DNA of 64,000 nt, taken from positions 32,099 to 96,098 of the forward strand of contig JASMDC010000010.1 in the NCBI GenBank assembly GCA_030753015.1. Direction: 5' to 3'. Numbering within the stretch: the first letter of the stretch is position 1; each line of letters opens with the position of its first letter. The notes beneath the pieces are model-generated. The model saw only the letters and a list, made by a program, of their open reading frames with translations. It did no database searches and was not told the origin of the DNA. The DNA comes from Candidatus Undinarchaeales archaeon (GTDB lineage: Archaea > SpSt-1190 > JASMDC01). Positions 51,497 through 60,921 of the stretch are shown in pieces. The translations under genes and the position numbers were made by a program.

Positions 51497-52432
51497 GTGA
51501 TCACGTCCGTCGTGGGTAGCTTCCCGGTCGAGGAAGGGCTCGACCGCACCGAGGCGCTGGCAGGGTTCTATGCAGGACGCCCCGTGGACCCCTTCGAGGG
51601 TGCCCTCCGCGAAGCCGTGGAGAGCCAGGTGGCCGCAGGTATCGACTGGGTCTCTGATGGCCAGGTCCGCGCCGACATGATCACCCTCTTCTCCGCCCAC
51701 ATCCCCGGGATGAAGGTGGCCGACGGGAGGACCACGGTGGTGGGCGCCATTGAACCACCCGCCCGGTCGATCACGCGCGGGGACATGCTCATGGCCAAGA
51801 GGTTCGCCGGGGACCAGGCCCGGGTCAAGGGCATCCTGACAGGACCGTCCACGATCGCCCTCTCCTGTGCTGTGGCCGACGGCTACCGGGACGAGCGGGA
51901 CCTTCAGCTCGTGCACGATATCGCCCGGGTGCTCCGTCGTGAGGCCGAGGAGCTGATCGCCAACGGTGCTGTCGCCGTCCAGATCGACGAGCCTTTCTTC
52001 TCCACCGGCGTGGACGAGCTCACCGCACGCCTGGCCGCGGTCGATTCGATCGCCAAGGGGCTTGCGGTGCCCGTTGCCATGCACGTGTGCGGGGACGTCA
52101 GCGACCTCATGGGCGATTTCCTCGCGCTCGAGCACGTCAATATCCTCGACCACGAGTTCGCTGCCTCGCCGCAGGTGCTGGATGCCATTAGCCGGGACGA
52201 TCTCGAAGGCTCGGGGAAGCGTGTCGGATACGGGTGCATCCGCTCGGACGATGCTACCGTGGAGGATGTGCCCACCATCGTCACGCGCATCCGGGCAGCG
52301 GTCTCCAAGCTCGGCGCAGAGAACCTCATCATCGATCCCGATTGCGGGCTGCGTGTGTTCCCTCGCGAAGTGGCCAGGGCGAAGCTCGAGAACATGGTGA
52401 AGGCCACCCGAGAGGTCGGTGGTAGTGAATGA
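51497..52432 (+). CDS. metE: Core methionine synthase (MetE C-terminal-type)
   Basis: A 311-residue protein equal to the catalytic half of cobalamin-independent methionine synthase. Archaeal core MetE proteins transfer a methyl group to homocysteine, often from a corrinoid protein rather than polyglutamyl-folate. The zinc ligands are H and C in MHVCGDV, a Glu in the following strand, and the late Cys in DPDCGLRVFP; the substrate motif is QIDEPFFS. The GTG at 51497 gives the usual start (V/M)ITSVVGSFP and fits the shared TATA box; ATG 51479 is only a few nt from the box. Its stop overlaps the next small gene (ATGA). Confidence 0.88.
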   Translation: MITSVVGSFPVEEGLDRTEALAGFYAGRPVDPFEGALREAVESQVAAGIDWVSDGQVRADMITLFSAHIPGMKVADGRTTVVGAIEPPARSITRGDMLMAKRFAGDQARVKGILTGPSTIALSCAVADGYRDERDLQLVHDIARVLRREAEELIANGAVAVQIDEPFFSTGVDELTARLAAVDSIAKGLAVPVAMHVCGDVSDLMGDFLALEHVNILDHEFAASPQVLDAISRDDLEGSGKRVGYGCIRSDDATVEDVPTIVTRIRAAVSKLGAENLIIDPDCGLRVFPREVARAKLENMVKATREVGGSE

Positions 52433-52557
52433 GCAACGACGAACGCCCCTGGTCCGAGCGCAAGACCGGGTGGTGGGGCGGATTCTGGCTGCGCCAGGCA
52501 CTTCTCCCAGGGTGGCTGCGGGTCCTCTTGGATCAGTGGCGCTTCCGGGACAAGTAA
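52429..52557 (+). CDS. Trp-rich small protein (42 aa) coupled to MetE
   Basis: Reads MSNDERPWSERKTGWWGGFW at its start and has 7 Trp in 42 residues, ending WRFRDK. Its ATG overlaps the MetE TGA as ATGA, the same coupling seen for metV-metF and ACT-hom here, which argues that it is translated. The middle (FWLRQALLPGWLRVLLDQW) could be an amphipathic or membrane-surface helix. No family is recognised. A role as a MetE-associated subunit is an inference. Confidence 0.6.
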   Translation: MSNDERPWSERKTGWWGGFWLRQALLPGWLRVLLDQWRFRDK

Positions 52558-52579
52558 TCCACCGTTCGTCCGCTCCCGG

Positions 52580-55321
52580 TTACTTCCCGTAGGACGGCCC
52601 GATGTCAACACGCCGGAGCAGGTTCGCGTTGGTGACCACCGTGATGGAGCTTGTGGCCATGGCCACCTCGGCCAGTGCGGGGTGCATCAGTCCCCCGATG
52701 GCCAGAGGGATCATCACCACGTTGTAGAAGAACGCCCAGAAGAGGTTCTGTCGGATCTTGGTGAACGTGGCCCTGCTGAGCTTGACGGCCGTGACAACGC
52801 CGGAGAGGTCTCCACGCACCAGCGTCACGTCCGACGCCTCGATGGCAATGTCCGTCCCGGTCCCGATGGCGATCCCGACGTTGGCCTGGGTGAGCGCGGG
52901 GGCGTCATTGATCCCATCCCCCACCATTGCCACCTGGCCGACCTCCTCCTGCAGCCGTCGTATCTCGTCCACCTTCCCGTCGGGCAGCACCTCTGAGAGC
53001 ACCCTGCTGATGCCCACCTTCCGAGCGATGGCGGCGGCGGTGCGCTTGTTGTCGCCCGTGATCATCGCTGTCTCGAGCCCGAGCTCCTCGAGCTCGCGGA
53101 TGGCATTGATGGAGTCCTCCTTCAGGGTGTCGGCCACGGCCACTACCCCTTTGAGCTTCCCCTCGTCGGCCACGAGCATGGCGGTCCTCCCCTCGCCCTC
53201 CAGCCGCGCCATCTCCTCCTCGAGCGGGTTCGGATCGATGCCGTTCTCGCGCATCAGGAGCCTGCTCCCCACGAGCACCCGGCGGCCCTCCAGGGTCGCC
53301 TGCACCCCTTTCCCGCGGATGGCCGTGAAGTCGGCAGGCTGTGCGAGCTCAAGCTCCCTGTCCTCGGCACCGGTGACGACGGACCTGCCTAGCGGGTGCT
53401 CACTGCCCTGCTCGACGGATGCGGACAGCCTCAGCACCTCGTCCTCGGACACCTGGTCATCTACCGGGACGACATCGGTCAGCTCCGGCCTGCCCTTCGT
53501 GATGGTGCCTGTCTTGTCGAACACGACGGTGTGCACGTCCTTGAGGGTCTGGATCGCTTCGCCCTGGCGGATGAGGACGCCGTTCTCGGCGCCGATCCCT
53601 GTACCGACCATCAGAACAGTTGGCGTCGCCAATCCCAATGCGCATGGGCAGGCGATGACAAGGACGGACACAGTAGCGATGATGGCCAGGGTCGTGGTCT
53701 CCAGCTCAGGATTCACCCACGGGAGGAACTCCTGTGCTTGGACGAGCAGGGGCCTGAAGAGGTTGGGGACGGTGAGCCATGCGACGAAAGTAAGGACGGC
53801 CATCACGATCACGATGGGCACGAACACTCCCGTGACCCTGTCCGCGAACTCCTGGATGGGTACCTTGGAGCCCTGGGCCTCCTCGACCATCCTGATCACC
53901 TGGGATAGGAACGTGTCACGTCCGATCTTCGTGGCCCTGACCTTGAGGAGTCCCTCCTGGTTGACCGTCGCACCGATCAACTCGCTGCCCTCCCGCTTGT
54001 TCACGGGCATGGATTCGCCCGTGGCCATGGACTCGTCCACGGCGCTCTCGCCTTCGATGACGATGCCGTCGGTGGGGATCTTCTCTCCCGGTCGCACCAC
54101 CATGACGTCGCCCACGGACACCTGCTCCATGGGGACCTCTACCTCCTTACCGTCCACGAGCACGCGGGCGGTCTTTGCACCCAGCTCCAGAAGCTTGCGG
54201 ATGGCCTGGGATGCGCGCCCCTTGGCAGAGGTCTCGATGTACCGGCCCGTGAGGTGGATGGCCATGATCATGGCCGACACGCCCGCATAGCTTGCCACGG
54301 GGATGAAGTACTTGATGGGACCTGTGATGAACGAGGCTCCCGTGCCCATCGCGATGAGGACGTCCATGTTGGCGCTCCCGTGGATCACCGAGGCGAATGC
54401 CGAGCGGTATGTGTCCCTACCCACCCAGAAGAGGACCGGGATGGCCAGGACGATCATCCCCAGCTCGAACACAGCCATGGACGGCCAGGCGATCCCCCAC
54501 ACCATCTCGGGGACCATCCAGGCCATTATGGGGCCGGTGAAGGCCCAGGCGATCACCATCTTGCGGTAGGCGTCGGCCATCTTCCGCTCCTCGCGCTCGA
54601 CAGCGTCGTCCTTCTGTGTGGCCTCGTCCGCAACACTCAGGGCCTCGTAGCCCGCGTGGGAGATGGCCTTGGCGAAATCGGCATACCCCGTGGTCGAGGA
54701 ATCGTACGTTATGGTCGCCTTCTCGGATGCAAGGTTGACGTTGGCCTCGCTGACACCGTCCACCTTGTTCAATGACTTCTCGATGGCAGCTGAGCAGGCG
54801 GCGCATGTCATGCCTCCGACGTTGACGATGATCTTTGATTCATTATGCTCGACGCCGTATCCGGTGTCGGTGACCGCCTCCTCCAGGTCCTCCACCGTGA
54901 CAACGTCAGGATCATACTCCACTGTGGCCTTCTCGGTCGCGATATTGACGCTGGCAATGCGGACCCCGTCGACCTTGTTCAGCGCCTTCTCCACGGCGGA
55001 AGAGCAGGACGCGCACGTCATGCCCGTGATGGGCAGGATGACCTTCAGCCCTTCGCCTTCACTCTCCTTCTTTTCCTCGGGCTCAGGTCGTGGCTCCGGC
55101 TCGACCTTTCGATCTCCCTTGACCGTGTATCCGGCCTCCTCAACGGTCTCGCGCATTGTATCGAGCGATGCATTTGCAGGATCGTACTCCACGGTGGCCT
55201 GCTGTTTCTCAAGGTCGACCTCGACCTCGCCCACGCCCTCCAGCTCCGAGAGCGCTTTGTGGACGCGCTTCTGGCAGTGCTCGCAGGTCATGCCCTCGAT
55301 ATCGAGTGCAGTACGTTCCAT
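52580..55321 (-). CDS. copA: Copper-translocating P-type ATPase with three HMA domains
   Basis: A 913-residue P1B ATPase that exports Cu(I). Three N-terminal heavy-metal domains carry GMTCEHC, GMTCASC and GMTCAAC; an acidic Lys/Glu linker separates the first two. The transmembrane metal site is [10 protein letters not shown] (near residue 558), the phosphorylation site DKTGTITKG (near 602), and the hinge [10 protein letters not shown] is present. Eight TM helices are expected. The start at 55321 ([13 protein letters not shown]) is preferred because the GAATATAAAATC box at 55351-55361 leaves too little space for the ATG at 55339. Confidence 0.96.
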   Translation of the reverse strand: MERTALDIEGMTCEHCQKRVHKALSELEGVGEVEVDLEKQQATVEYDPANASLDTMRETVEEAGYTVKGDRKVEPEPRPEPEEKKESEGEGLKVILPITGMTCASCSSAVEKALNKVDGVRIASVNIATEKATVEYDPDVVTVEDLEEAVTDTGYGVEHNESKIIVNVGGMTCAACSAAIEKSLNKVDGVSEANVNLASEKATITYDSSTTGYADFAKAISHAGYEALSVADEATQKDDAVEREERKMADAYRKMVIAWAFTGPIMAWMVPEMVWGIAWPSMAVFELGMIVLAIPVLFWVGRDTYRSAFASVIHGSANMDVLIAMGTGASFITGPIKYFIPVASYAGVSAMIMAIHLTGRYIETSAKGRASQAIRKLLELGAKTARVLVDGKEVEVPMEQVSVGDVMVVRPGEKIPTDGIVIEGESAVDESMATGESMPVNKREGSELIGATVNQEGLLKVRATKIGRDTFLSQVIRMVEEAQGSKVPIQEFADRVTGVFVPIVIVMAVLTFVAWLTVPNLFRPLLVQAQEFLPWVNPELETTTLAIIATVSVLVIACPCALGLATPTVLMVGTGIGAENGVLIRQGEAIQTLKDVHTVVFDKTGTITKGRPELTDVVPVDDQVSEDEVLRLSASVEQGSEHPLGRSVVTGAEDRELELAQPADFTAIRGKGVQATLEGRRVLVGSRLLMRENGIDPNPLEEEMARLEGEGRTAMLVADEGKLKGVVAVADTLKEDSINAIRELEELGLETAMITGDNKRTAAAIARKVGISRVLSEVLPDGKVDEIRRLQEEVGQVAMVGDGINDAPALTQANVGIAIGTGTDIAIEASDVTLVRGDLSGVVTAVKLSRATFTKIRQNLFWAFFYNVVMIPLAIGGLMHPALAEVAMATSSITVVTNANLLRRVDIGPSYGK

Positions 55322-55447
55322 GTCGGTCCCCTCTTCCATGCTCTACTGATTTTATATTCTATTGGCATTTGGCCGGAGGTTCGCTCCACCCCAAGACCAG
55401 ATATATAACCGGAACCCCGGCGCTGCCCTCACTGGAAGGAGATACCC

Positions 55448-56176
55448 ATGGAGATAGATTTCTACGAAGTACCCGGCACGGGGAACTATGTCTGCACGAG
55501 CGAGAGGGTCCACACGACCGGCCTCGGACGCTTCGTCGGCATTAACCAGACCTATGACCTGTTCACCAAACTCAACGACGATATAGCGGGCGAGGAAGGA
55601 TACGGCATCACCCTCCACACGTCCGATGCCCAGACCGAGAGCTTCGAGAGCTACAAGGAGGATCTCGCATCACTGCAGTCGACCTACGAGGGCAAGCGGA
55701 ACTCCGACGGTTTCATCGCTGGGATGTTCGGTCTCCTCCAGGCATCGGGAGGTGCCACTGGTATCGGCGTTGCGATCACGGCGTGGATGGGAACCAGCGC
55801 CTACTTCGAGCATCAGACAGCGAGCAAGATCAAGTCGTTCAAGGAGCACGTGCCCGAGACGAAGGTCGAGACCAATGATGCCCTGGCCGAGCTGCGCTCG
55901 CTCTACACCGAGCTGGACATCGAGGGCAAGCGCGACGAGATAAACGACCGGTTCACCGAGCTGAGCGGCTGGCGCAAGCTCTTCCCCGACAAGGAGTTCA
56001 AGGAGTTCCAGGCACAGAAGCTCGACGAGATCACCGCAGCCTACTCGCAGCTCACGGATCGCTCCTTCGAGCTGGCCCGAGAGACGGGCAACGACGACCT
56101 CAAGCTCGTTGCCTCCACCTATAGCAACCTCGCTAAGGGCCATTCGATCCCGCTCATCTTCGGATTCGCCGAGTGA
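55448..56176 (+). CDS. Uncharacterised protein, paralogue A of a tandem pair
   Basis: A 242-residue protein unknown to me. It opens with MEIDFYEVPGTGNYVCTSER. A hydrophobic Gly-rich central segment (GMFGLLQASGGATGIGVAIT, about 97-120) may be a TM hairpin, and charged helices follow to the end. The promoter AGATATATAACC is at 55399-55410 and GGAGAT is an ideal ribosome site 5 nt before the ATG. Its paralogue follows after 71 nt. Confidence 0.65.
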   Translation: MEIDFYEVPGTGNYVCTSERVHTTGLGRFVGINQTYDLFTKLNDDIAGEEGYGITLHTSDAQTESFESYKEDLASLQSTYEGKRNSDGFIAGMFGLLQASGGATGIGVAITAWMGTSAYFEHQTASKIKSFKEHVPETKVETNDALAELRSLYTELDIEGKRDEINDRFTELSGWRKLFPDKEFKEFQAQKLDEITAAYSQLTDRSFELARETGNDDLKLVASTYSNLAKGHSIPLIFGFAE

Positions 56177-56247
56177 GCGGGGGATTGACCCGCTGGAGAA
56201 AAGTATAAATAGCGGCAAGGGGCGCAGAGGCGGTCTGGTAGGAAACT

Positions 56248-56985
56248 ATGGACATCGAGTTCTATGAGGTCCCGGGAACGAATCGGTACGTATGTACCAC
56301 CGAGACCGCGAGCACCTCGTTCCTCGAACGGCTGGTGGGCAAGAACGACACCTACGTCCTGCTCGACAAGCTCAACGACGCCATCGACGACGCGGATGAC
56401 TATCATGTCGGTGTACACACCGCGGGCGGAACGTATGTGGCCAACGAGCAGTTCAACGACGTCCTCGACGATTTTGCTAAGCAGCACGGCTTCAAGCGGA
56501 ACATGGACGCCCTCTTCACCGGCGTGTGGACGTACGCCGGGCTGGCGGGCGGACTGAGCCCCTTCTACCTCGGCCTGGCCGCATGGATGGCGGCCGATAC
56601 CTACTACCATCACGCGACCGCGAGCGAGGCCAAGGCGTTCAAGGAGAATCTGGACGACCACTACGGTGTCGAACGGGACGATGCCCTCCAGGAACTGCAC
56701 AATCTCGCCCACGAACTCGACGTCGCCGGCACCCGGCGAGAGCTTGTGCAGAAGCATGGCGAGCAGTCACTCTTCCGAAAGGTGCTGCCGAGCAAGGAGG
56801 TCAAGGCCTTCTACGATGAGAAGAACGCCGAGCTCTCGTCCAAGTTCACGACGTTGAAGGAGCGTGCCTACGAGCTCGCCGAGGAGCGAGGTGACCCGAA
56901 CCTGCGTGTCGTGGGCGACGTGTACACGCTCATGGCCGAGGACAAGCTCAAGGGCCCGGACTTCATCTTCGCGCTCCCCGAATAG
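56248..56985 (+). CDS. Uncharacterised protein, paralogue B of a tandem pair
   Basis: A 245-residue protein that shares with paralogue A the opening (MDIEFYEVPGTNRYVCTTE), the central hydrophobic segment (YAGLAGGLSPFYLGLAAWMA), the HHATASEAKAFKE block and the closing FIFALPE. Overall similarity is moderate, so the duplication is not recent. It has its own AGTATAAATAG box at 56203-56213. No catalytic motif is seen. Confidence 0.65.
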   Translation: MDIEFYEVPGTNRYVCTTETASTSFLERLVGKNDTYVLLDKLNDAIDDADDYHVGVHTAGGTYVANEQFNDVLDDFAKQHGFKRNMDALFTGVWTYAGLAGGLSPFYLGLAAWMAADTYYHHATASEAKAFKENLDDHYGVERDDALQELHNLAHELDVAGTRRELVQKHGEQSLFRKVLPSKEVKAFYDEKNAELSSKFTTLKERAYELAEERGDPNLRVVGDVYTLMAEDKLKGPDFIFALPE

Positions 56986-57134
56986 GGTCCGTACGCCCGA
57001 TACGATCCGGCGTGAGCGTCAGCATTTTCATCGAGGAGCGGGTTTGTGTCGCCCCAGAGCCCATGTGGAGGCCGCTCGAGGCCGGGAGGGAGATAATAAA
57101 AAGACTATGATACTCGTGGTGGCAGGTGCATCAC

Positions 57135-58358
57135 ATGGTCGAGACGGTATTTGAGCTTCGCGGGCATATCATTGACTCTCTCATCCTTTCCCGGGTGTTC
57201 GGGGCTATCATGGACCTGGGCGGCGAGTTCGAGATCCTCGAGTTCAAGATAGGACGTTCCAAGACCGAGCACAGCTACACCCGGATGCGGCTGATAGCAG
57301 AGGACGACCACAAGCTCCATGCCATCATGGAGGAGCTCCAGAAGCTGGGCGCCACAGAGACCACCGTTAAGGATGCATCGATGGTCGAGGTGACGATGGC
57401 GGGTGTTGCTCCAGAGCACTTCTACTCCACGACCAATCACCAGACCTGGGTGCATCTGGGGGACGACTGGGTTCATGTCGAGGGCACCGAGATGGACTGC
57501 ATCATAGTCGTCGACGACGGGAAGGCGCGGACCGTACCCATGGGAAAGCTCCAGGTCGGTGACCGAGTGGTCGTCAGTTCCAATGGCATCAAGATCCACC
57601 TCCCGGAGCGGTCACGATCGGCGGATGTATTCGAGTTCATGTCGTCGATAGCCAGCTCCGAGAAGCCCACCGAGACATTGGTGGGGAAGGTGGCCCAGGC
57701 GATCCGGGACGTCAAGGACCGGGACCAGAAGCTGGTCGTTGTCGCAGGCCCTGCCGTAGTGCACACCGGTGGTCGCGAGGCACTTGCCGCTCTCGTGCGC
57801 GAGGGCTATGTGGACGTCCTCTTTGCGGGGAACGCGCTGGCGGTGCACGACATCGAGGTCGCTCTCATGGGAACGTCCCTGGGAGTGGACCTCAAGGGTG
57901 CATTCTGCCACGAGGGTGGACATCGTCATCACCTTATCGCCATCAACACGGTCCGCCGCGAAGGCTCGATCGCCGCTGCGGTGGAGCATGGGCTCGTCAA
58001 GGACGGCGTGATGCATGCTTGTATAACCTCCGGTGTCCCCTTCGTGCTCGCGGGCTCCATCAGGGACGACGGACCTCTCCCAGAGGTCATCACCGACGTA
58101 ATGGAGGCCCAGGACGCCATGCGCAAGGCGCTGGAAGGATGCGGGCTGGTGCTGATGCTCTCGACGCTCCTCCACAGCGTCGCCGTGGGCAACATGATCC
58201 CCTCCCACGTCAAGACCATCTGCGTGGACATCAACCCGGCTTCTGTCACCAAGCTTCTGGACCGGGGCAGTGCCCAGGCCATCGGCATCACCACGGACGT
58301 GGGCCTCTTCCTACCAAAGCTGAGGGACGAGCTCCTGGGAGCCAAGGGCGGGGCGTAG
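57135..58358 (+). CDS. TIGR00300-family protein (LOR/SDH-type; archaeal ornithine cyclodeaminase)
   Basis: A 407-residue member of the family known from the LOR/SDH bifunctional enzyme region and from cyanobacterial ArgZ/AgrE C-terminal domains. A methanococcal member has been reported as an ornithine cyclodeaminase making proline from ornithine. The N-terminal domain (VFELRGHIIDSLILSRVF) precedes an NAD-binding part with VVVAGPAVVHTGGREALAAL and LFAGNALAVHDIE, then SVAVGNMIPSHVKTICVDIN. ATG 57135 gives the usual family start; the GTG at 57126 is also possible as a leaderless start from ATAATAAAAAG at 57092-57102. Confidence 0.85.
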   Translation: MVETVFELRGHIIDSLILSRVFGAIMDLGGEFEILEFKIGRSKTEHSYTRMRLIAEDDHKLHAIMEELQKLGATETTVKDASMVEVTMAGVAPEHFYSTTNHQTWVHLGDDWVHVEGTEMDCIIVVDDGKARTVPMGKLQVGDRVVVSSNGIKIHLPERSRSADVFEFMSSIASSEKPTETLVGKVAQAIRDVKDRDQKLVVVAGPAVVHTGGREALAALVREGYVDVLFAGNALAVHDIEVALMGTSLGVDLKGAFCHEGGHRHHLIAINTVRREGSIAAAVEHGLVKDGVMHACITSGVPFVLAGSIRDDGPLPEVITDVMEAQDAMRKALEGCGLVLMLSTLLHSVAVGNMIPSHVKTICVDINPASVTKLLDRGSAQAIGITTDVGLFLPKLRDELLGAKGGA

Positions 58359-58419
58359 CTGGTCCGGGTGCCGACCTGCCCGGAATACACACTTAAGCTT
58401 CAGCGCCGTTCCTCGGAGC

Positions 58420-59163
58420 ATGAACGTCCTCGTACTCGGCGAGCCCGAATCGGCCTTCAGATACATCCACGCCGTCATTGATGCCCGCGGGTTCTTTTTC
58501 ATGCACATCCCCGTGAACGGGCTCGGGACGATGCCAGCAAAGTCCACATGGCTCGATTCGTTCGACGCTGTCCTGCTCAGCGACGTCCCCGCCGTCGAGC
58601 TCGGCGTGGAGCGGATGAAAGCGCTCAAGGACTTCGTGGAACGTGGCGGCGGCCTAGGGATGGTCGGCGGGTGGTGGTCCTTCACCGGTACCAAGGGAGA
58701 GTACCGAGGGACGCCCGTCGAGGACGTGATGCCCGTGCGCTGCTCCCCCGTAGATGACCGGGTCAATGATCCCAACGGGTACAAGATGGTCAGGACGCAG
58801 GACCATTTCCTCATCGAGGGATTGCCGTGGCATGATGCACCCACCATCTGTGGATTCAACAGAATCGAACCCAAGGCCGGCGCCCAGGTCCTGCTGACGG
58901 CCCGGCGAATCGAGCCCGTGGGAAAGGACCGGGTGGAGGGAGTGCGCCTGGCGGAGCAGGAACATCCACTATTGGTGGTCGGCGACCACGGACGAGGGAG
59001 GACACTCGCCTTGGCCACGGACCTCGCGCCCCACTGGGTGGGCGGGCTGGTGGACTGGGGCGCCGAGCGCGTCGAGCTGGACGGGACCGAGGTGGGCGAC
59101 CTGTACATCACGTTCGTGGGCCGGATGCTCGAATGGCTTGGTGGAGATGGGCATCAGAGATAA
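58420..59163 (+). CDS. Glutamine-amidotransferase-like protein (DUF1355 type)
   Basis: A 247-residue protein with a class I glutamine amidotransferase/ThuA-like fold. It has FDAVLLSDVPAVELG, the Gly-rich nucleophile-elbow equivalent VERGGGLGMVGGWWSFTG (no Cys at the elbow, so it is probably not a glutaminase), and GDHGRGRTLALATDLAPHW near the end. Such proteins often bind sugars or other small ligands. The ATG follows ACTTAAGC (58391-58398) by 26 nt. It is the last core gene before the tRNA-linked accessory zone. Confidence 0.78.
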   Translation: MNVLVLGEPESAFRYIHAVIDARGFFFMHIPVNGLGTMPAKSTWLDSFDAVLLSDVPAVELGVERMKALKDFVERGGGLGMVGGWWSFTGTKGEYRGTPVEDVMPVRCSPVDDRVNDPNGYKMVRTQDHFLIEGLPWHDAPTICGFNRIEPKAGAQVLLTARRIEPVGKDRVEGVRLAEQEHPLLVVGDHGRGRTLALATDLAPHWVGGLVDWGAERVELDGTEVGDLYITFVGRMLEWLGGDGHQR

Positions 59164-59170
59164 GCTGGAT

Positions 59171-59210
59171 CGCCGGTCGGGATCTGAGCGCACATTAGGG
59201 GACAAATGAA
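59171..59210 (+). repeat. tRNA-Gly 3'-end-like repeat A (decayed att-type copy)
   Basis: CGCCGGTCGGGAT (59171-59183) equals the 3' end of tRNA-Gly (61513-61525). A tail with CATTAGGGGACAAA (59193-59206) follows, and that 14-mer recurs in repeat C (61411-61424). Confidence 0.7.
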
Positions 59211-59280
59211 GGGGGCACGTCAGCAATGATGGTTCGATCCTCACCAACCTTAATATTGGTTTGGGACCTGCAATAATGCA

Positions 59281-60213
59281 ATGAATAATCTTCAGGACAC
59301 ATCTCAAACCGTAATAACATGCTACGACCTATTGGACGCTGCCTTGGCAGGAGGAGTAGAGGATTTTACGGATGGGAAGTATTCTGGAAATCCCTCATGT
59401 TCATACGAGGATGCGCAACGGAACCAGGCAGAATGGCTGTTGGATCAGATCAAATGCAGGAAAGGAAGCCATATCCTGGATATAGGTTGCGGAAACGGAA
59501 GGATATTGAAAGCTGCAAGGGACCGTGGAGCTCATGCGGTGGGCATCACCATTTCCAAGCAGCAAATCAAGAGGAACAAGGATAAGGGTCTGGACGCACA
59601 TTTGATGAATTATCGGAACATCCCACAGGATTGGGACCATGCATTTGACGGAGTGATCGCGAACGGATCTGTAGAGCATTTTGTTCAGGTGCAGGATGCG
59701 ATCGATGGGAAACAGGATCGGATCTACGAAGAGATGTTCGGGATCTGTCATCGGATCCTCAGACATGGAGGCTACCTAGCAACAACGATGATTCATTTCA
59801 ATCAACCTGTCGATCCACATGAGATCTGTAAGGGATCAAGAGCACATTCCAGAGGCTCCGATGATTTCCATTTTGCAAAAGTACTCCAGGAGGATTTCGG
59901 AGGATGGTATCCGGTAGAAGGGCAGCTCAAGAAATGTGGAAGCGACTACTTTGATCTTGAATATCATGAAGATGGTACACAGGATTATCATTGGACCTCT
60001 GAATTCTGGTTGTCCGAGATGAAAAGGCAAACACTAGTGAATCCGAAGGTGTGGACCGCGCTTCTAAGTAAATTAAGGCATAAACAAAGGGGAACTATCG
60101 GTATGTTGGATAATCTGATAATCGCTCAGTCATGGATGTGGCAATTCAGAGAGCGAGAGAATAATGGAACCCCAACGAAGCTGTTCCGGGACGTTTGGAA
60201 ACGAAAAGACTGA
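59281..60213 (+). CDS. SAM-dependent methyltransferase (cyclopropane-fatty-acid-synthase-like), likely acquired
   Basis: A 310-residue class I methyltransferase. Motif I is ILDIGCGNGRILKAA (about 70-84); GITISKQQIKRNK and VEHFVQVQDAI follow in the order seen in CMAS-like lipid methyltransferases. The C-terminal half (SRGSDDFHFAKVLQEDFGG and beyond) is not familiar. Base composition is clearly lower in GC than the neighbours and uses many A/T-ending codons, and it lies between tRNA-derived repeats, so transfer is likely. The TATA-like TTAATATTGG at 59248-59257 gives a near-leaderless start. Confidence 0.8.
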   Translation: MNNLQDTSQTVITCYDLLDAALAGGVEDFTDGKYSGNPSCSYEDAQRNQAEWLLDQIKCRKGSHILDIGCGNGRILKAARDRGAHAVGITISKQQIKRNKDKGLDAHLMNYRNIPQDWDHAFDGVIANGSVEHFVQVQDAIDGKQDRIYEEMFGICHRILRHGGYLATTMIHFNQPVDPHEICKGSRAHSRGSDDFHFAKVLQEDFGGWYPVEGQLKKCGSDYFDLEYHEDGTQDYHWTSEFWLSEMKRQTLVNPKVWTALLSKLRHKQRGTIGMLDNLIIAQSWMWQFRERENNGTPTKLFRDVWKRKD

Positions 60214-60338
60214 TCGATCACGTTGCTCTTTCCACATAGGATCCCACTATCCGACCGTAGGAGTAATTGAACCAGAGCCTCACAAGGCTGTTCCTCGATA
60301 GAGCCGTCGTGGAGGTCCAGTGCCTCATCGATGACCCG

Positions 60339-60652
60339 TTACATTTCCATTGGCTCGCCGATGGTCCCGTAAGGGCCCAGGTCCGTGGGCGTGTAGGTAG
60401 CGTTGGTGGGGGGGGGTTGGGATGAACTTGTCCCCGTATGACACTTGGTGCTCATGGGTCTGGTTGAAGCTCTCCAGACGAGGATTGATGCGGTCAATGA
60501 CCTCCATGGCGACATCGTACTGCCATTGCTTGTGGCACTCGCCGCTGACGGCAACATACTTGTTCTCCCGGCCGCCCTCGCCATTGGTGGCATCTATCGT
60601 GTGATCGTTCTTATTCGTAGTGTCGATCCGGAATCTGCAGTCCGGTAGAAAG
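60339..60652 (-). pseudogene. Gene fragment with a frameshift at a nine-base homopolymer
   Basis: On the minus strand one frame reads NKYVAVSGECHKQWQYDVAM, then NPRLESFNQTHEH and SYGDKFIPTPP. After the G9 run at 60408-60416 (C9 on this strand) the sensible continuation is in another frame: NATYTPTDLGPYGTIGEPME and a stop at 60339. The 5' end is cut by repeat B. The parent protein is not recognised. The reading could be intact if the homopolymer length is a sequencing error, but it would still lack a start. Confidence 0.5.
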
Positions 60653-60700
60653 AATGGTGCGCCGGTCGGGAACAAAGCCCACATTTACGGGCAAATGAGA
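60653..60700 (+). repeat. tRNA-Gly 3'-end-like repeat B
   Basis: The first 19 nt (AATGGTGCGCCGGTCGGGA, 60653-60671) are identical to 61506-61524, the 3' end of tRNA-Gly plus encoded CCA. The tail CACATTTACGGGCAAATGA (60680-60698) resembles that of repeat A. Confidence 0.8.
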
Positions 60701-60854
60701 GGGGAGACGGGAGCGGGGATCGCTATCCGTCTGATTGTATCGAGACGGAATCCATGAAATGGTGGATGGCGGGATCGCTGTCGGGAAAAAGAAGGCATGA
60801 CATCCACGTATCCGGCCTGAATCTGAACATGTACCGGCAGGATTCGTCCGAGGA

Positions 60855-60866
60855 AAGGTTTATATC
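60855..60866 (+). promoter_or_regulatory. TATA box of the hicBA pair
   Basis: AAAGGTTTATAT region, about 60 nt before the hicB ATG; the leader contains GGAGTGAGG (60910-60918) as ribosome site. Confidence 0.5.
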
Positions 60867-60921
60867 AGCCAAGCGGTATCTATCCAATAGAGGGAATCCA
60901 ATACAGTCAGGAGTGAGGGAA

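Noticed and set aside
52758-54290. 510-codon plus-strand open frame opposite copA
   Set aside because: It is a Ser/Thr-rich shadow of the P-type ATPase, whose motifs are all on the minus strand.
56986-57134. Possible tiny gene in the gap before the TIGR00300-family gene
   Set aside because: Only a 15-codon frame was seen; the ATAATAAAAAG box there is adequately explained as the promoter of the next gene.
60754-60921. N-terminal extension of hicB
   Set aside because: It starts before the TATA box, and the HicB domain begins exactly at the ATG with a ribosome site (60922).
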